Shown here one piece after another: positions 36,109-44,400 of a stretch of DNA of 64,000 nucleotides. The translations under genes and the position numbers were made by a program. A model generated the notes under the pieces. It saw only the letters and a program-made list of their open reading frames with translations, ran no database searches and had not been told where the DNA came from. The first letter of the stretch is position 1; each line of letters begins with the position of its first letter. Source of the stretch: JACJYC01 sp964558465 (lineage in GTDB: Bacteria > Bacteroidota > Bacteroidia > Chitinophagales > Saprospiraceae). Location: positions 1 to 64,000 of the forward strand of contig CAZLEF010000029.1 in assembly GCA_964558465.1 (NCBI GenBank). The letters are read 5' to 3'.

Positions 36109-37356
36109 TCAAACCACCACCCCAACCCCCACCGTATTATTACTCCCCTCATCAATGAGGATAAACGCTCCGTTATTCTTGTTGTCCCGGAAACGATCCG
36201 CAAAAATGGGTTTCGCGGTTTTGATAGAGATGCCGCCGATCTGGTTCAGGCCGATCTCCCCGGCGCCCTCGATGATGTTGTAATTGTGGATGTCTACAAT
36301 ATGCGACAATTGGGTCACCTTGGCTTTTACCCGGTTCTGGCCGTGTTGCAGCAGGTAATTTTTACCGGCGCGCAGGGGGACGCTGTCCAGCCAGCAGATG
36401 CGGGCTTCCAGGTCTTTTACGATGTTGACGGCCTCGCCCTTCAGCACCAGCATATCGCCGCGGCTCAGGTCGATCTCGTCTTTCAGGGTGATGGTGACGC
36501 TTTGGCCGGCTTCCGCCTTTTCGATCTGTTGGTCAAAGGCGTAAATGTTTTCGATCTCGCTCTCCTGCAGGGAAGGGATGGCCGCCACCCGGTCTCCTTT
36601 TTTGAAGACGCCGCTGGCCACCTTGCCGGCAAACCCCCGGAAATCCGGGTACGCCTCCGACTTCGGCCGGATCACGTTTTGGACCGGAAACCTGGCAGGC
36701 AACTGGTTTTCCGTCGCGTGCCAGTCGACATTTTCCAGGTACTTCAGCAGGAACGGCCCCTCGTACCAGGGCATCTCCACCGACGGCTTGGAAATGTTCT
36801 CGCCGTAAAGGGAGGATACGGGAATAAAACTGACCTCCTGCGCCGACAGGTCCTGGTGTTTCAACAGTTCCTGGAATTCCTGTTTGATGGCATTGAACTG
36901 GTTTTCGGAATAGTTCACCAGGTCCATCTTGTTGATACATACCACGACATGCGGGATGCACAGCAACTGAGTGATGTAAAAATGCCGGAAGGTCTGTTCC
37001 ACGATCCCGTTGCGGGCGTCGATCAGGATAATGGCCACCTGGGCCGTGCTGGCGCCGGTGATCATGTTCCGGGTGTATTCAAAATGGCCGGGGGTGTCGG
37101 CAATGATGTATTTCCGGGTCGGCGTGGAAAAATAGATATGCGCCACGTCAATGGTGATGCCCTGTTCGCGTTCGGCAATCAGCCCGTCGGTCAGCAGGGA
37201 GAGGTCGGTATGGTCCAGCCCAAGTCTTTTGCTGGTGCGGTGGATGGCCTCCAGTTTGTCCTGCGTCACGCTGTTGGTCTCATACAGAAGCCGCCCGATC
37301 AGGGTGCTTTTGCCGTCGTCTACGCTGCCTGCGGTTGCAATTCTCAGTATATCCAT
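36109..37356 (-). CDS. cysN: Sulfate adenylyltransferase subunit 1 (GTPase) CysN
   Basis: A 415-residue EF-Tu-like GTPase that powers ATP sulfurylase (sulfate + ATP to APS). G1 is GSVDDGKST (10-18), G3 is DTPGH, and G4 is NKMD; EQGITIDV is the switch region. The length fits CysN without a fused CysC kinase domain. It is the last gene of the minus-strand sulfate cluster and is separated from the fusion gene by a 325-bp repeat-filled gap, so it may need its own promoter. Confidence 0.95.
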   Translation of the reverse strand: MDILRIATAGSVDDGKSTLIGRLLYETNSVTQDKLEAIHRTSKRLGLDHTDLSLLTDGLIAEREQGITIDVAHIYFSTPTRKYIIADTPGHFEYTRNMITGASTAQVAIILIDARNGIVEQTFRHFYITQLLCIPHVVVCINKMDLVNYSENQFNAIKQEFQELLKHQDLSAQEVSFIPVSSLYGENISKPSVEMPWYEGPFLLKYLENVDWHATENQLPARFPVQNVIRPKSEAYPDFRGFAGKVASGVFKKGDRVAAIPSLQESEIENIYAFDQQIEKAEAGQSVTITLKDEIDLSRGDMLVLKGEAVNIVKDLEARICWLDSVPLRAGKNYLLQHGQNRVKAKVTQLSHIVDIHNYNIIEGAGEIGLNQIGGISIKTAKPIFADRFRDNKNNGAFILIDEGSNNTVGVGVVV

Positions 37357-37400
37357 GATTGATCATTTCGTAATTTTGGAAAATTCTATTTTTGAGGGGT

Positions 37401-37490
37401 AGTTTATTGTTGTTCATTGTTGTTCATTGTAGTTCATTGTAGTTCATTGTAGTTCATTGTAGTTCATTGTTGTTCATTGTTGTTCATTGT
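37401..37490. repeat. Nine 10-bp units AGTTCATTGT/TGTTCATTGT
   Basis: Nine consecutive decamers, all AGTTCATTGT or TGTTCATTGT apart from the first (AGTTTATTGT), lie just upstream of cysN on its strand. Exact 10-bp phasing would put every copy on the same face of the helix. Confidence 0.9.
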
Positions 37491-37530
37491 AGTTGGGGTA
37501 ACGGCAGCATAACAATAATGAACCATCATA

Positions 37531-37630
37531 AACCACCCCAAACCACCCCAAACCACTCCAAACCACTCCAAACCACCCCAAACCACCCCAAACCACCCCA
37601 AACCACCCCAAACCACCCCAAACCACCCCT
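37531..37630. repeat. Ten 10-bp units AACCACCCCA
   Basis: Ten decamers, AACCACCCCA with two AACCACTCCA variants and a last AACCACCCCT. They are separated by 40 bp from the AGTTCATTGT array, to whose reverse complement they are distantly similar (TGGTTTGGGG versus TAGTTCATTG). The same family opens the window at 1-66. Confidence 0.9.
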
Positions 37631-37681
37631 CCAAAGGAGTCCTATGGACCTACGGACAAACCACCCCAAACGCGAAGCACC

Positions 37682-39181
37682 CTACCCCCAAACCGACTTC
37701 ACAATCAGCCGCACACTCCACAAGATTACCATAATCCCCACGCCGATCATCATGGTTTTAGCGGGCAGCTTCCCGGTCAGTTTTGCAGCGAAAGGAGCGG
37801 CGATCATTCCGCCGATCATCAACCCCAGAACTACGCCGATATGGGTGATGCCGGTGGCGATCAAAAAGGTAACGGCGCTGGCCACCGTGACAAAAAACTC
37901 GGCTAGGCTGGCAGAACCGATGGTGTATTTCGGGCTCCTGCCTTTTGCGATCAGGGTGCTGTTCACAATAGGCCCCCAGCCGCCGCCGCCGAATGAATCC
38001 AGCAAACCGCCGGTCCAGGCCAGCCACCCGATACGCTGGATTTTTTTAGTTCTTACCTTTTTTTGAAAAGCCTTCATCAAGATCCGGAACCCCAGGAACA
38101 TCGCATAAAACGCGATCAGGGGTCGAAGCCATTCGCCTGAATTTTCGCCCAGGAATACCAGCAGGATAACCCCCATTACGGCGCCCACCACCCCGGGTAT
38201 GACCAGATGCCGGAACAACTTTTTGTTGACGTTGCCAAACCGGTAATGGCTGTATCCTGATACGCCGGTCGTAAATACCTCGGAAGTGTGGATCGCCGCA
38301 CTGATGGCCACCGGGTTAACCCCGGCGCTCATCAAACCGATCGAAGAGGTCACACCATAGCCCATGCCCAGCACCCCGTCTACCATTTGGGCAAAAAAAC
38401 CTGCCAGGCAAAAGAACAGGAATTGCTGATTAAAGGTGGGCCGCACAAATTCCCAAACCGCGGCAATGCCGGCGGCCGGCAACGAAGATATAATGAGGTG
38501 ACCCAGGACCATCAGCGTGAAAGCCAGCACCAACCTGGCGGCGATGCGCCGCCATCGTTTTTCGGATTTGGATTTGTGGTCCTGGCCGGCCTCAACCAGC
38601 ACCCCCGTAATCTCATTCAGCTTTCTGACCTTATCGGAGAAAGACCCGTTCAGTCGGTTCCGGATCAGGTTCATGTTTTTCAGGGTGTCGTCAATCTCGG
38701 GTGGGATGGCTTCGTTCAATACCTCCCTGATCCTTTTGGCGATGGTCGGCGACCGGCCGTTGGTGCTGATGGCGATCTTGAGGTCGCCTTTTTGTACAAT
38801 ACTGCCCAGGTAAAAATCGCAGAGATCGGGTGTGTCCGCCACATTGGCCAGTATCCTTCGCCGGCCGGCTTCTTCCCGGATCACTTCGTTGATCACCCGG
38901 TTGTTGGTGGCGGCGATTACCAGGTCTTTGCCTTCCAGGTCTTCCGGTTCAAAGGCTTTTTCAACCAGAACCAAACCGCTGTGTTGCAAGGTCAAAGCCT
39001 GAACTGCGGGCAAAAAATCCAGCGCCACGGCCGTTACCTGCGCTTCCGGGGCATTGTTGAACAGGGCGTTCAATTTTTCCAACGCCACATTCCCTCCGCC
39101 CACGACCAGCAGGTTGAGTTGTTCCAGTTTAAGGAAAACCGGGAACAGGTTATTGACCGATGCGGGCGTTTTTACCTCCAT
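37682..39181 (-). CDS. Siroheme synthase domain (Met8/CysG-N) fused to TauE/SafE sulfite exporter family protein
   Basis: A 499-residue two-domain protein. Residues 1-215 are a precorrin-2 dehydrogenase/sirohydrochlorin ferrochelatase: NAD-binding VVGGGNVA (27-33), VIAATNN, NVADTPDLCDF and ISTNGRSPTIAKRIRE. Residues from about 230 are a polytopic TauE/SafE permease with GxGxG-like motifs (FAQMVDGVLGMGYG, DSFGGGGWGPIVN). Siroheme is the cofactor of the sulfite reductase encoded upstream, and TauE-type proteins move sulfite or related anions, so both halves serve this pathway. The ATG at 39181 is chosen because it sits directly after cysD (1-nt gap); the frame opens earlier inside cysD. Confidence 0.87.
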   Translation of the reverse strand: MEVKTPASVNNLFPVFLKLEQLNLLVVGGGNVALEKLNALFNNAPEAQVTAVALDFLPAVQALTLQHSGLVLVEKAFEPEDLEGKDLVIAATNNRVINEVIREEAGRRRILANVADTPDLCDFYLGSIVQKGDLKIAISTNGRSPTIAKRIREVLNEAIPPEIDDTLKNMNLIRNRLNGSFSDKVRKLNEITGVLVEAGQDHKSKSEKRWRRIAARLVLAFTLMVLGHLIISSLPAAGIAAVWEFVRPTFNQQFLFFCLAGFFAQMVDGVLGMGYGVTSSIGLMSAGVNPVAISAAIHTSEVFTTGVSGYSHYRFGNVNKKLFRHLVIPGVVGAVMGVILLVFLGENSGEWLRPLIAFYAMFLGFRILMKAFQKKVRTKKIQRIGWLAWTGGLLDSFGGGGWGPIVNSTLIAKGRSPKYTIGSASLAEFFVTVASAVTFLIATGITHIGVVLGLMIGGMIAAPFAAKLTGKLPAKTMMIGVGIMVILWSVRLIVKSVWG

Positions 39182-39182
39182 G

Positions 39183-40091
39183 TCAGAAATAGCCTTCTTT
39201 TTTGCGTTGTTCCATAGCCGCTTCACTGCGTTTGTCGTCGATCCGGGCGCCCCGTTCCGATATTTTGGCGGCAGTAATCTCTTCAATGATCCCTTCCACA
39301 TTGTTGGCGGAAGAAACGACAGCCGCGGTGCAGGTCATGTCGCCGACCGTCCGGAAGCGCACTTGCTCCAGGAAGGGAATTTCATCGGCCCCGGTATTCA
39401 GATACTCCGAAAAAGGCCAAACCATATTGTCGCGTTCGATCACCTCCCGGAAATGGGAAAAATAGATGGAAGGGATTGCCAGTTTTTCTTCCCGGATATA
39501 GGTCCACACATCGAGTTCGGTCCAGTTGCTGATGGGGAATACCCGCACATTCTCGCCGATATTGATCTTGCCGTTGAGCATGTCGAACAGTTCAGGGCGT
39601 TGTTTTTTGGGATCCCATTGGCCAAAATCGTCCCGTACGCTGAAGATGCGTTCCTTGGCCCGCGCTTTTTCCTCGTCGCGTCGCGCCCCTCCGATGCAGG
39701 CGTCAAATTTGAACTCTTCGATGGCGTCCAGCAGGGTGACGGTTTGCAACACGTTCCGGGAGGCGTATTTGCCGGTCTCTTCCCGCGCCTTGCCCGCGTC
39801 GATGCTGTCCTGCACGTACCGGACAATGAGTTCGGCGCCGGTTTCCTTCACCAGTTGGTCGCGGAATTCCAGCGTTTCCGGGAAGTTATGCCCGGTGTCG
39901 ATATGCAGCAATGGGAAGGGGATCTTTGCCGGCCAGAATGCCTTCCGGGCGAGCCGGACCAGCGTAATGGAGTCCTTGCCGCCGCTGAAAAGCAGGGCAG
40001 GCCGCTCGAACTGGGCGGCTACCTCCCGCATGATGTAGATCCCTTCATCTTCGAGGCGTCGCGGAAAAACGGGTATTGGATTAAGACTCAT
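39183..40091 (-). CDS. cysD: Sulfate adenylyltransferase subunit 2 CysD
   Basis: A 302-residue catalytic subunit of ATP sulfurylase. The PP-loop SGGKDS and HIDTGHNFPET are clear, with GGARRDEEKARAKERIFS in the middle and the terminal RKKEGYF. The ATG at 40091 overlaps the end of cysH by 11 nt. The partner CysN is encoded two genes downstream, after the siroheme/TauE gene, instead of directly adjacent. Confidence 0.95.
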   Translation of the reverse strand: MSLNPIPVFPRRLEDEGIYIMREVAAQFERPALLFSGGKDSITLVRLARKAFWPAKIPFPLLHIDTGHNFPETLEFRDQLVKETGAELIVRYVQDSIDAGKAREETGKYASRNVLQTVTLLDAIEEFKFDACIGGARRDEEKARAKERIFSVRDDFGQWDPKKQRPELFDMLNGKINIGENVRVFPISNWTELDVWTYIREEKLAIPSIYFSHFREVIERDNMVWPFSEYLNTGADEIPFLEQVRFRTVGDMTCTAAVVSSANNVEGIIEEITAAKISERGARIDDKRSEAAMEQRKKEGYF

Positions 40092-40800
40092 GGCGTTCGA
40101 GTTGTTGTTGTTCGTAATGTAGTCCGCATTCTTTTCCGGATTGTTCCCACCACCATCTGCCGGCGCGGATGTCTTCGCCCGGTTCGATGGCCCGGGTGCA
40201 GGGCGCGCAGCCGATGCTGGGAAAACCTTTATCATGCAGGGCATTGTAAGGAACCCAGTTTTCTTTGATGAAACCCAGCACTTCATTCAGTGTCCAATCG
40301 ACCAGCGGATTGACCTTGATTAATTGATGGGCTTCGTCCCATTCGGCAAAAGCCAGGTTTTTCCGGTTTTCGCTTTGTTCGGCTCGCAATCCGGTGACCC
40401 AGACCCTGGCGCCGGTCAGGGCCCGGTTCAGGGGCTCCACCTTGCGGATGAAACAGCATTCTTTCCGGTTTTCAACGGAGGCATAAAAGCTGTTCAATCC
40501 TTTGGCGGTGGTTAGTGCTTCCACTTTGGCCGCGTCCGGGAAATAGACGTGGATCGGGATTTTGTAACGCGACCGGGTGGAGTCCATCAGGTCGTAGGTT
40601 TCCTGAAACAATCGGCCCGTATCGAGCGTGAATACCTTCACCGGCAGGTTGTTTTTGGCGATCAAATGGGTGATCACCTGGTCTTCCTGCCCCAGGGAGG
40701 TGGAGAAAACCACCCCTTCCGGGTAAAGGGACGCCACCAATTTCAGCCGTTCCAGGGCCGGCCGGCTGCTTAATTGCTGATTGAATTGTTCGATATTCAT
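40081..40800 (-). CDS. cysH: Assimilatory APS (or PAPS) reductase CysH, iron-sulfur type
   Basis: A 239-residue reductase making sulfite from adenylyl sulfate. FSTSLGQEDQVITHL is the nucleotide loop. The CC in KECCFIRKVEPL and the CxxC in IGCAPCTRAI are the [4Fe-4S] ligands that mark the APS-using branch, and KECGLH carries the catalytic C-terminal Cys. The absence of cysC (APS kinase) in the cluster agrees with APS as substrate. It starts 8 nt after cysK ends. Confidence 0.93.
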   Translation of the reverse strand: MNIEQFNQQLSSRPALERLKLVASLYPEGVVFSTSLGQEDQVITHLIAKNNLPVKVFTLDTGRLFQETYDLMDSTRSRYKIPIHVYFPDAAKVEALTTAKGLNSFYASVENRKECCFIRKVEPLNRALTGARVWVTGLRAEQSENRKNLAFAEWDEAHQLIKVNPLVDWTLNEVLGFIKENWVPYNALHDKGFPSIGCAPCTRAIEPGEDIRAGRWWWEQSGKECGLHYEQQQLERHES

Positions 40801-40808
40801 GCGATATT

Positions 40809-41720
40809 TCAGAATAATCCGTCAACAGATAAATACCGTTCGCCGGTATCGTAATTGAAGGTCAGCACCCGGCTGCCTTTGGCGATCTCCGGGAGCTTTC
40901 TGGCCACTGCAGCCAGCGAGGCGCCGCTCGAAACGCCCGACAACAAACCTTCTTCCAGGGCCGCCCTGCGGGCATACTCGAAAGCCTCATCCTTGCTCAC
41001 CTGGATAACCCCGTCCAGCAGGCTGGTATCCATGATGCCGGGAATGAAACCGGCCCCGATGCCCTGGATAGGGTGGGGGCCCGGGTCGCCGCCGCTCAGC
41101 ACAGGCGATAATTCGGGCTCAACGGCATACACCTTCAAACCCGGGAATTTTTTTTTCAGGATCTCCGCACAGCCTGTGATATGGCCGCCGGTGCCTACGC
41201 CGGTGATCAGGTAATCCAGACCGTCCGGAAAATCCCGGATGATTTCCTGTGCCGTGGTTTGGCGGTGGATTTCGGTATTGGCCGGATTGTCAAATTGCTG
41301 GGGCATCCAGGCATTTGGCGTGGAGGCTACCAGCTCCCTGGCTTTTTCAATGGCGCCTTTCATGCCTTTTTCACGCGGGGTGAGCTCGAATGTGGCGCCG
41401 TAAATGCTCATCAGTCGCCGCCGCTCGATGCTCATGCTCTCGGGCATCACGAGGATGAGTTTGTACCCTTTTACAGCAGCGACCAGCGCCAGGCCGATGC
41501 CGGTATTTCCGGAGGTCGGTTCGATGATAACGCTGTCCGGAGTCAGAATACCTTTCCGTTCGGCGTCTTCCACCATCGACAACGCGATCCGGTCCTTGAT
41601 GCTGGCCCCGGGGTTGGCCCGTTCCAGTTTGACAAAAACCTGGCAGCGGTCGCCGAACAGCCGGTTGATCTTTAGATGCGGCGTATTCCCGATGGTATCC
41701 AGAATGTTCGTTGCGATCAT
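40809..41720 (-). CDS. cysK: Cysteine synthase (O-acetylserine sulfhydrylase)
   Basis: A 303-residue PLP enzyme that joins sulfide to O-acetylserine. The PLP lysine is K42 in NPGASIKDR; PTSGNTGIGLA (68-78) binds the substrate carboxylate; GVGTGGHITG binds the cofactor phosphate; the end has SGVSSGASLAA. It overlaps the end of cobA by 4 nt. The length and motifs fit CysK or CysM; a strict choice is not possible from sequence reading alone. Confidence 0.93.
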   Translation of the reverse strand: MIATNILDTIGNTPHLKINRLFGDRCQVFVKLERANPGASIKDRIALSMVEDAERKGILTPDSVIIEPTSGNTGIGLALVAAVKGYKLILVMPESMSIERRRLMSIYGATFELTPREKGMKGAIEKARELVASTPNAWMPQQFDNPANTEIHRQTTAQEIIRDFPDGLDYLITGVGTGGHITGCAEILKKKFPGLKVYAVEPELSPVLSGGDPGPHPIQGIGAGFIPGIMDTSLLDGVIQVSKDEAFEYARRAALEEGLLSGVSSGASLAAVARKLPEIAKGSRVLTFNYDTGERYLSVDGLF

Positions 41721-42499
41721 GCCTGTGTTTGATTTGTTAGGAGTGTTATGGGGTTAAACCAGTCCATTTTTTCATGCAGCGCCACAACGTCGCCGATCAC
41801 CACGAGAGCCGGAGACTTAAAATCCCGGGCGGCAACCCGTCCGGCTATATCGGTGAGGCAACCGGTGACGACACGCTGGTTTTGCAAGGTTCCGTTTTCG
41901 ATCACAGCGACCGGCGTTTCCGGATTTTTGCCGCTTTCCGTCAATTGGCGTGCAATTTCTTCCAGGTTTTTTAAACCCATATAAACCACGATCGTCCCGT
42001 CAAAAGCCCGGAGAAAATCTTCCTGCAATTCCAGACCGCTTTTGCTGTGGCCGGTGAGGAAGACCACCCGCTGGGAATAGTCCCGGTGCGTGAGCGGGAT
42101 GCCTGCATACGTCGCGGCTGCGATCCCGCTGGTAATGCCGGGGATGATCTCGACCTCGATGTCCCGCTCCATCAGGTATTGGGCTTCTTCGGCGCCACGT
42201 CCGAAAATGAGGGGGTCGCCGCCTTTCAACCGCACAATATCCTTGCCCTGCAGGGCGTAAAAATGCAACATCTCGTTGATGGTATCCTGACCGGTTGCGC
42301 GCTGGTAGGGCTTTTTGCCCACGTAGATCTTTTCGGCGTCGGGGGCGTAATCCAGGATGCCGGGGTTCACGAGGTTGTCGTACAACACCAGGTCGGCCGA
42401 TTCAAGGGCGGTTTTTGCCTTGACGGTGATCAAACCCGGGTCGCCCGGGCCTGCGCCGGTGATGTATACTTTCCCGCTTCCTGAATTGTGTAAACCCAT
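41717..42499 (-). CDS. cobA: Uroporphyrinogen-III C-methyltransferase (SUMT)
   Basis: A 260-residue SAM-dependent enzyme producing precorrin-2 for siroheme. GAGPGDPGLIT (15-25) is the SAM loop; LKGGDPLIFGRG and PGITSGIAAATYAGIPLTHR are signature stretches. The ATG at 42499 gives the normal N-terminus. The frame stays open for 57 more codons upstream only because it runs through the 9-bp repeat array (NRINRVN translation). It supplies the dehydrogenase half of the TauE fusion. Confidence 0.93.
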   Translation of the reverse strand: MGLHNSGSGKVYITGAGPGDPGLITVKAKTALESADLVLYDNLVNPGILDYAPDAEKIYVGKKPYQRATGQDTINEMLHFYALQGKDIVRLKGGDPLIFGRGAEEAQYLMERDIEVEIIPGITSGIAAATYAGIPLTHRDYSQRVVFLTGHSKSGLELQEDFLRAFDGTIVVYMGLKNLEEIARQLTESGKNPETPVAVIENGTLQNQRVVTGCLTDIAGRVAARDFKSPALVVIGDVVALHEKMDWFNPITLLTNQTQA

Positions 42500-42505
42500 T
42501 TTGAA

Positions 42506-42568
42506 ATTGATTCGATTGATTCGATTGACTCGATTGATTCGATTGATTCGATTGACTCGATTGATTCG
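42506..42568. repeat. Seven 9-bp units ATTGATTCG/ATTGACTCG
   Basis: Seven exact-phase nonamers, two of which are ATTGACTCG, arranged so that the pattern repeats every 27 bp. They lie immediately upstream of cobA (minus strand). Because the period is a multiple of three, both strands stay open. Confidence 0.9.
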
Positions 42569-42641
42569 ATTGAAAACGGCGGTCGTCGCATCCTCGCATC
42601 CTCGAATCCTCAATTTTTGGATTGATTCGATTAATCCAAAC

Positions 42642-42668
42642 AATCGGATCAATCGGACCAATCGGATC
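42642..42668. repeat. Three 9-bp units AATCGGATC, inverted relative to the first array
   Basis: AATCGGATC, AATCGGACC and AATCGGATC. Their reverse complement is ATTGATCCG, one base different from the ATTGATTCG units at 42506-42568, so the two arrays face each other across about 70 bp. They end at the stop codon of cysI. Confidence 0.85.
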
Positions 42669-42670
42669 AA

Positions 42671-44326
42671 TTAAGTCAAGGTTTTGATCCGCCAAAGAAA
42701 ATCCCCAAAATGTTCCCCCTCCGTTTTTTCAGCGGCATAACGCGCCAGCAGCGGATCCAGTTCGTTCAGGATCTCAGCTTCGTCCAATGCTTCTTTGTAC
42801 AGGGTGTTCAGCCGGTCTCCGGAAAAAGAAGCGCCCAGGTAAAGGTTGTATTTACCAGGGGCGCGGCCCACCAGGCCAATCTCGCCGAGATAAGGCCGGG
42901 CGCAACCGTTCGGGCAACCGGTCATCCGGATGCTGATCTCCTGTTCGGTTAACCCGTATTGGACCAGGAGCGCCTCGATCTTTCCCACCAGGTCGGGCAG
43001 ATATCGCTCTCCTTCGGCATTGGCCAGCGGGCAAAGGTTGAGGGCTACGCAGGCCAGGGAATTTTTTCGCAATCCCGACCCGTGCTGACGGGCGGTGATG
43101 CCGTATTCCCGGAGCAGGTTTTCTATGACCGGCTTCTGTTGTTCAGACACGCGGCCGATCACCAGGTTCTGGTTGCCGGTCAGCCTGAAATCGCCTTCAT
43201 GGACCTGTGCGATCATTCGCAAACCTTTCCGCAAGGGGTATTCTTCGGTGTCTTTTACCCGGCCGCCTTCCACAAACAGGGTATAATACCAGGTTCCGTC
43301 GTGGGCTTTTATCCAGCCGAAGGCGTCGCCGTTGGTCGTAAAGTTGAAAGGGGTGGAAGGGGCTAAATCGTACCCCAGCCGTTTGTTCAGCTCTTCCCGC
43401 ACAAAATCCAGCCCCAGCCGGTCGATGGTGTATTTGAACCGGGCGTTTTTCCGGTTTTCACGGTTGCCGAAATCCCGCTGGATGGTCACGATCTTTTCGC
43501 ACACGTCGACCACGCGGTCCTTGTCCGCAAAACCGATCACGTTGCCCAGCCGGGGGTAAGTGGCGCTGTCGCCGAAGGTCATGCCCATCCCGCCGCCGAT
43601 GCTGACGTTGAACCCGAGCAACTGCCCATCTTTTTCGATCGCGATCAGACCGATGTCGTTCGCATAGATATCGGTGTCATTATAAGGCGGGATCGCCAGG
43701 GCGATCTTGAATTTTCGGGGCAGGTAGGTTTTGCCGTAAACCGGCTCTTCGATGGGTTCTTCTTCAACCGTCCCGGCAATCTTTTCATTGTTGAGCCAGA
43801 TATTGTAATAGGCGGTGGTATGCGGGGTCAAATGCGCACTGATCGCTTCGGCGGCTTCCTGCACTTGCCCGTGAACGGAGGAGGTGTAGGGATTGACCGT
43901 ACACATCACGTTGCGGTTCACATCGCCGCAGGCGGCTATGGTATCCAGCAAGCTCTGGTTGATGCCTTGAATGGCAGCCCGGAGGTTGGTTTTCAGGATC
44001 CCATGCAGTTCAAATGCCTGCCGGGTGGTCAGTTTGAGGGTCGGCATGCCGTATTGGGTCGCCAGGTCGTCCATGGCCAGCCATTGCGCGGACGTCGCCA
44101 CGCCGCCGGGTACCCGGACCCGGATCATGAAACTGTACAGGGGCTCCAGTTTTTGGGCCTTTCGCTCCTTTTCCAGGTCCCGGTCGCTCTGCACATAACT
44201 GCCGTGGAACTTGATCAAATGCTGATCCTGGGTGAACAGGGCGCCCGACACTTCGTCGGCCAGGCTCTCCCGGAGGGTTCCATGCAGATAGTTGCTCGAC
44301 TCTTTTATTTTTTCTACCTCACTCAT
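42671..44326 (-). CDS. cysI: Assimilatory sulfite reductase hemoprotein subunit CysI
   Basis: A 551-residue siroheme/[4Fe-4S] enzyme reducing sulfite to sulfide. Cluster ligands are seen in SLACVALNLCP and TGCPNGCARPYLGE. The N-terminal part shows LKLTTRQAFELHGI and CGDVNRNV for siroheme binding. The CysJ flavoprotein encoded just upstream should be the electron donor. The nitrite/sulfite reductase family is shared, but the neighbours make sulfite the substrate. Confidence 0.94.
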   Translation of the reverse strand: MSEVEKIKESSNYLHGTLRESLADEVSGALFTQDQHLIKFHGSYVQSDRDLEKERKAQKLEPLYSFMIRVRVPGGVATSAQWLAMDDLATQYGMPTLKLTTRQAFELHGILKTNLRAAIQGINQSLLDTIAACGDVNRNVMCTVNPYTSSVHGQVQEAAEAISAHLTPHTTAYYNIWLNNEKIAGTVEEEPIEEPVYGKTYLPRKFKIALAIPPYNDTDIYANDIGLIAIEKDGQLLGFNVSIGGGMGMTFGDSATYPRLGNVIGFADKDRVVDVCEKIVTIQRDFGNRENRKNARFKYTIDRLGLDFVREELNKRLGYDLAPSTPFNFTTNGDAFGWIKAHDGTWYYTLFVEGGRVKDTEEYPLRKGLRMIAQVHEGDFRLTGNQNLVIGRVSEQQKPVIENLLREYGITARQHGSGLRKNSLACVALNLCPLANAEGERYLPDLVGKIEALLVQYGLTEQEISIRMTGCPNGCARPYLGEIGLVGRAPGKYNLYLGASFSGDRLNTLYKEALDEAEILNELDPLLARYAAEKTEGEHFGDFLWRIKTLT

Positions 44327-44328
44327 TC

Positions 44329-44400
44329 AAGTTGTCAGTTGTCAGTTGTCAGTTGTCTCACCCCTCTCACCCTCTCACCCCTCTCACCCTCTCACCCTCT
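44329..44400. repeat. 7-bp GTCAGTT array plus CTCACCC-type array
   Basis: Four GTCAGTT-like copies followed by six CTCACCC(CT)-like units fill the gap between cysJ and cysI. On the transcribed (minus) strand this is a purine-rich GAGAGGGT run followed by CAACTGA repeats leading into the cysI ATG, so copy-number changes would alter the cysI leader. Confidence 0.85.

Larger units (their letters stand above)
37357..37681. other. 325-bp gap filled by two 10-bp arrays
   Basis: Apart from the two arrays (37401-37490 and 37531-37630) and a ~40-bp unrelated centre, only short flanks remain. No gene is credible; an open frame on the plus strand here is an artefact of repeats whose translation is PKPPQTTPNH-like. 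Confidence 0.8.

Noticed and set aside
36286..37362. A 358-codon plus-strand frame over cysN
   Set aside because: Shadow of cysN, which has all GTPase motifs.
37401..37630. CRISPR array
   Set aside because: Units are only 10 bp, adjoin without spacers, and no cas gene is present.
42500..42670. A 57-residue N-terminal extension of CobA
   Set aside because: It is the translation of the 9-bp array; the normal SUMT N-terminus begins at the ATG at 42499.
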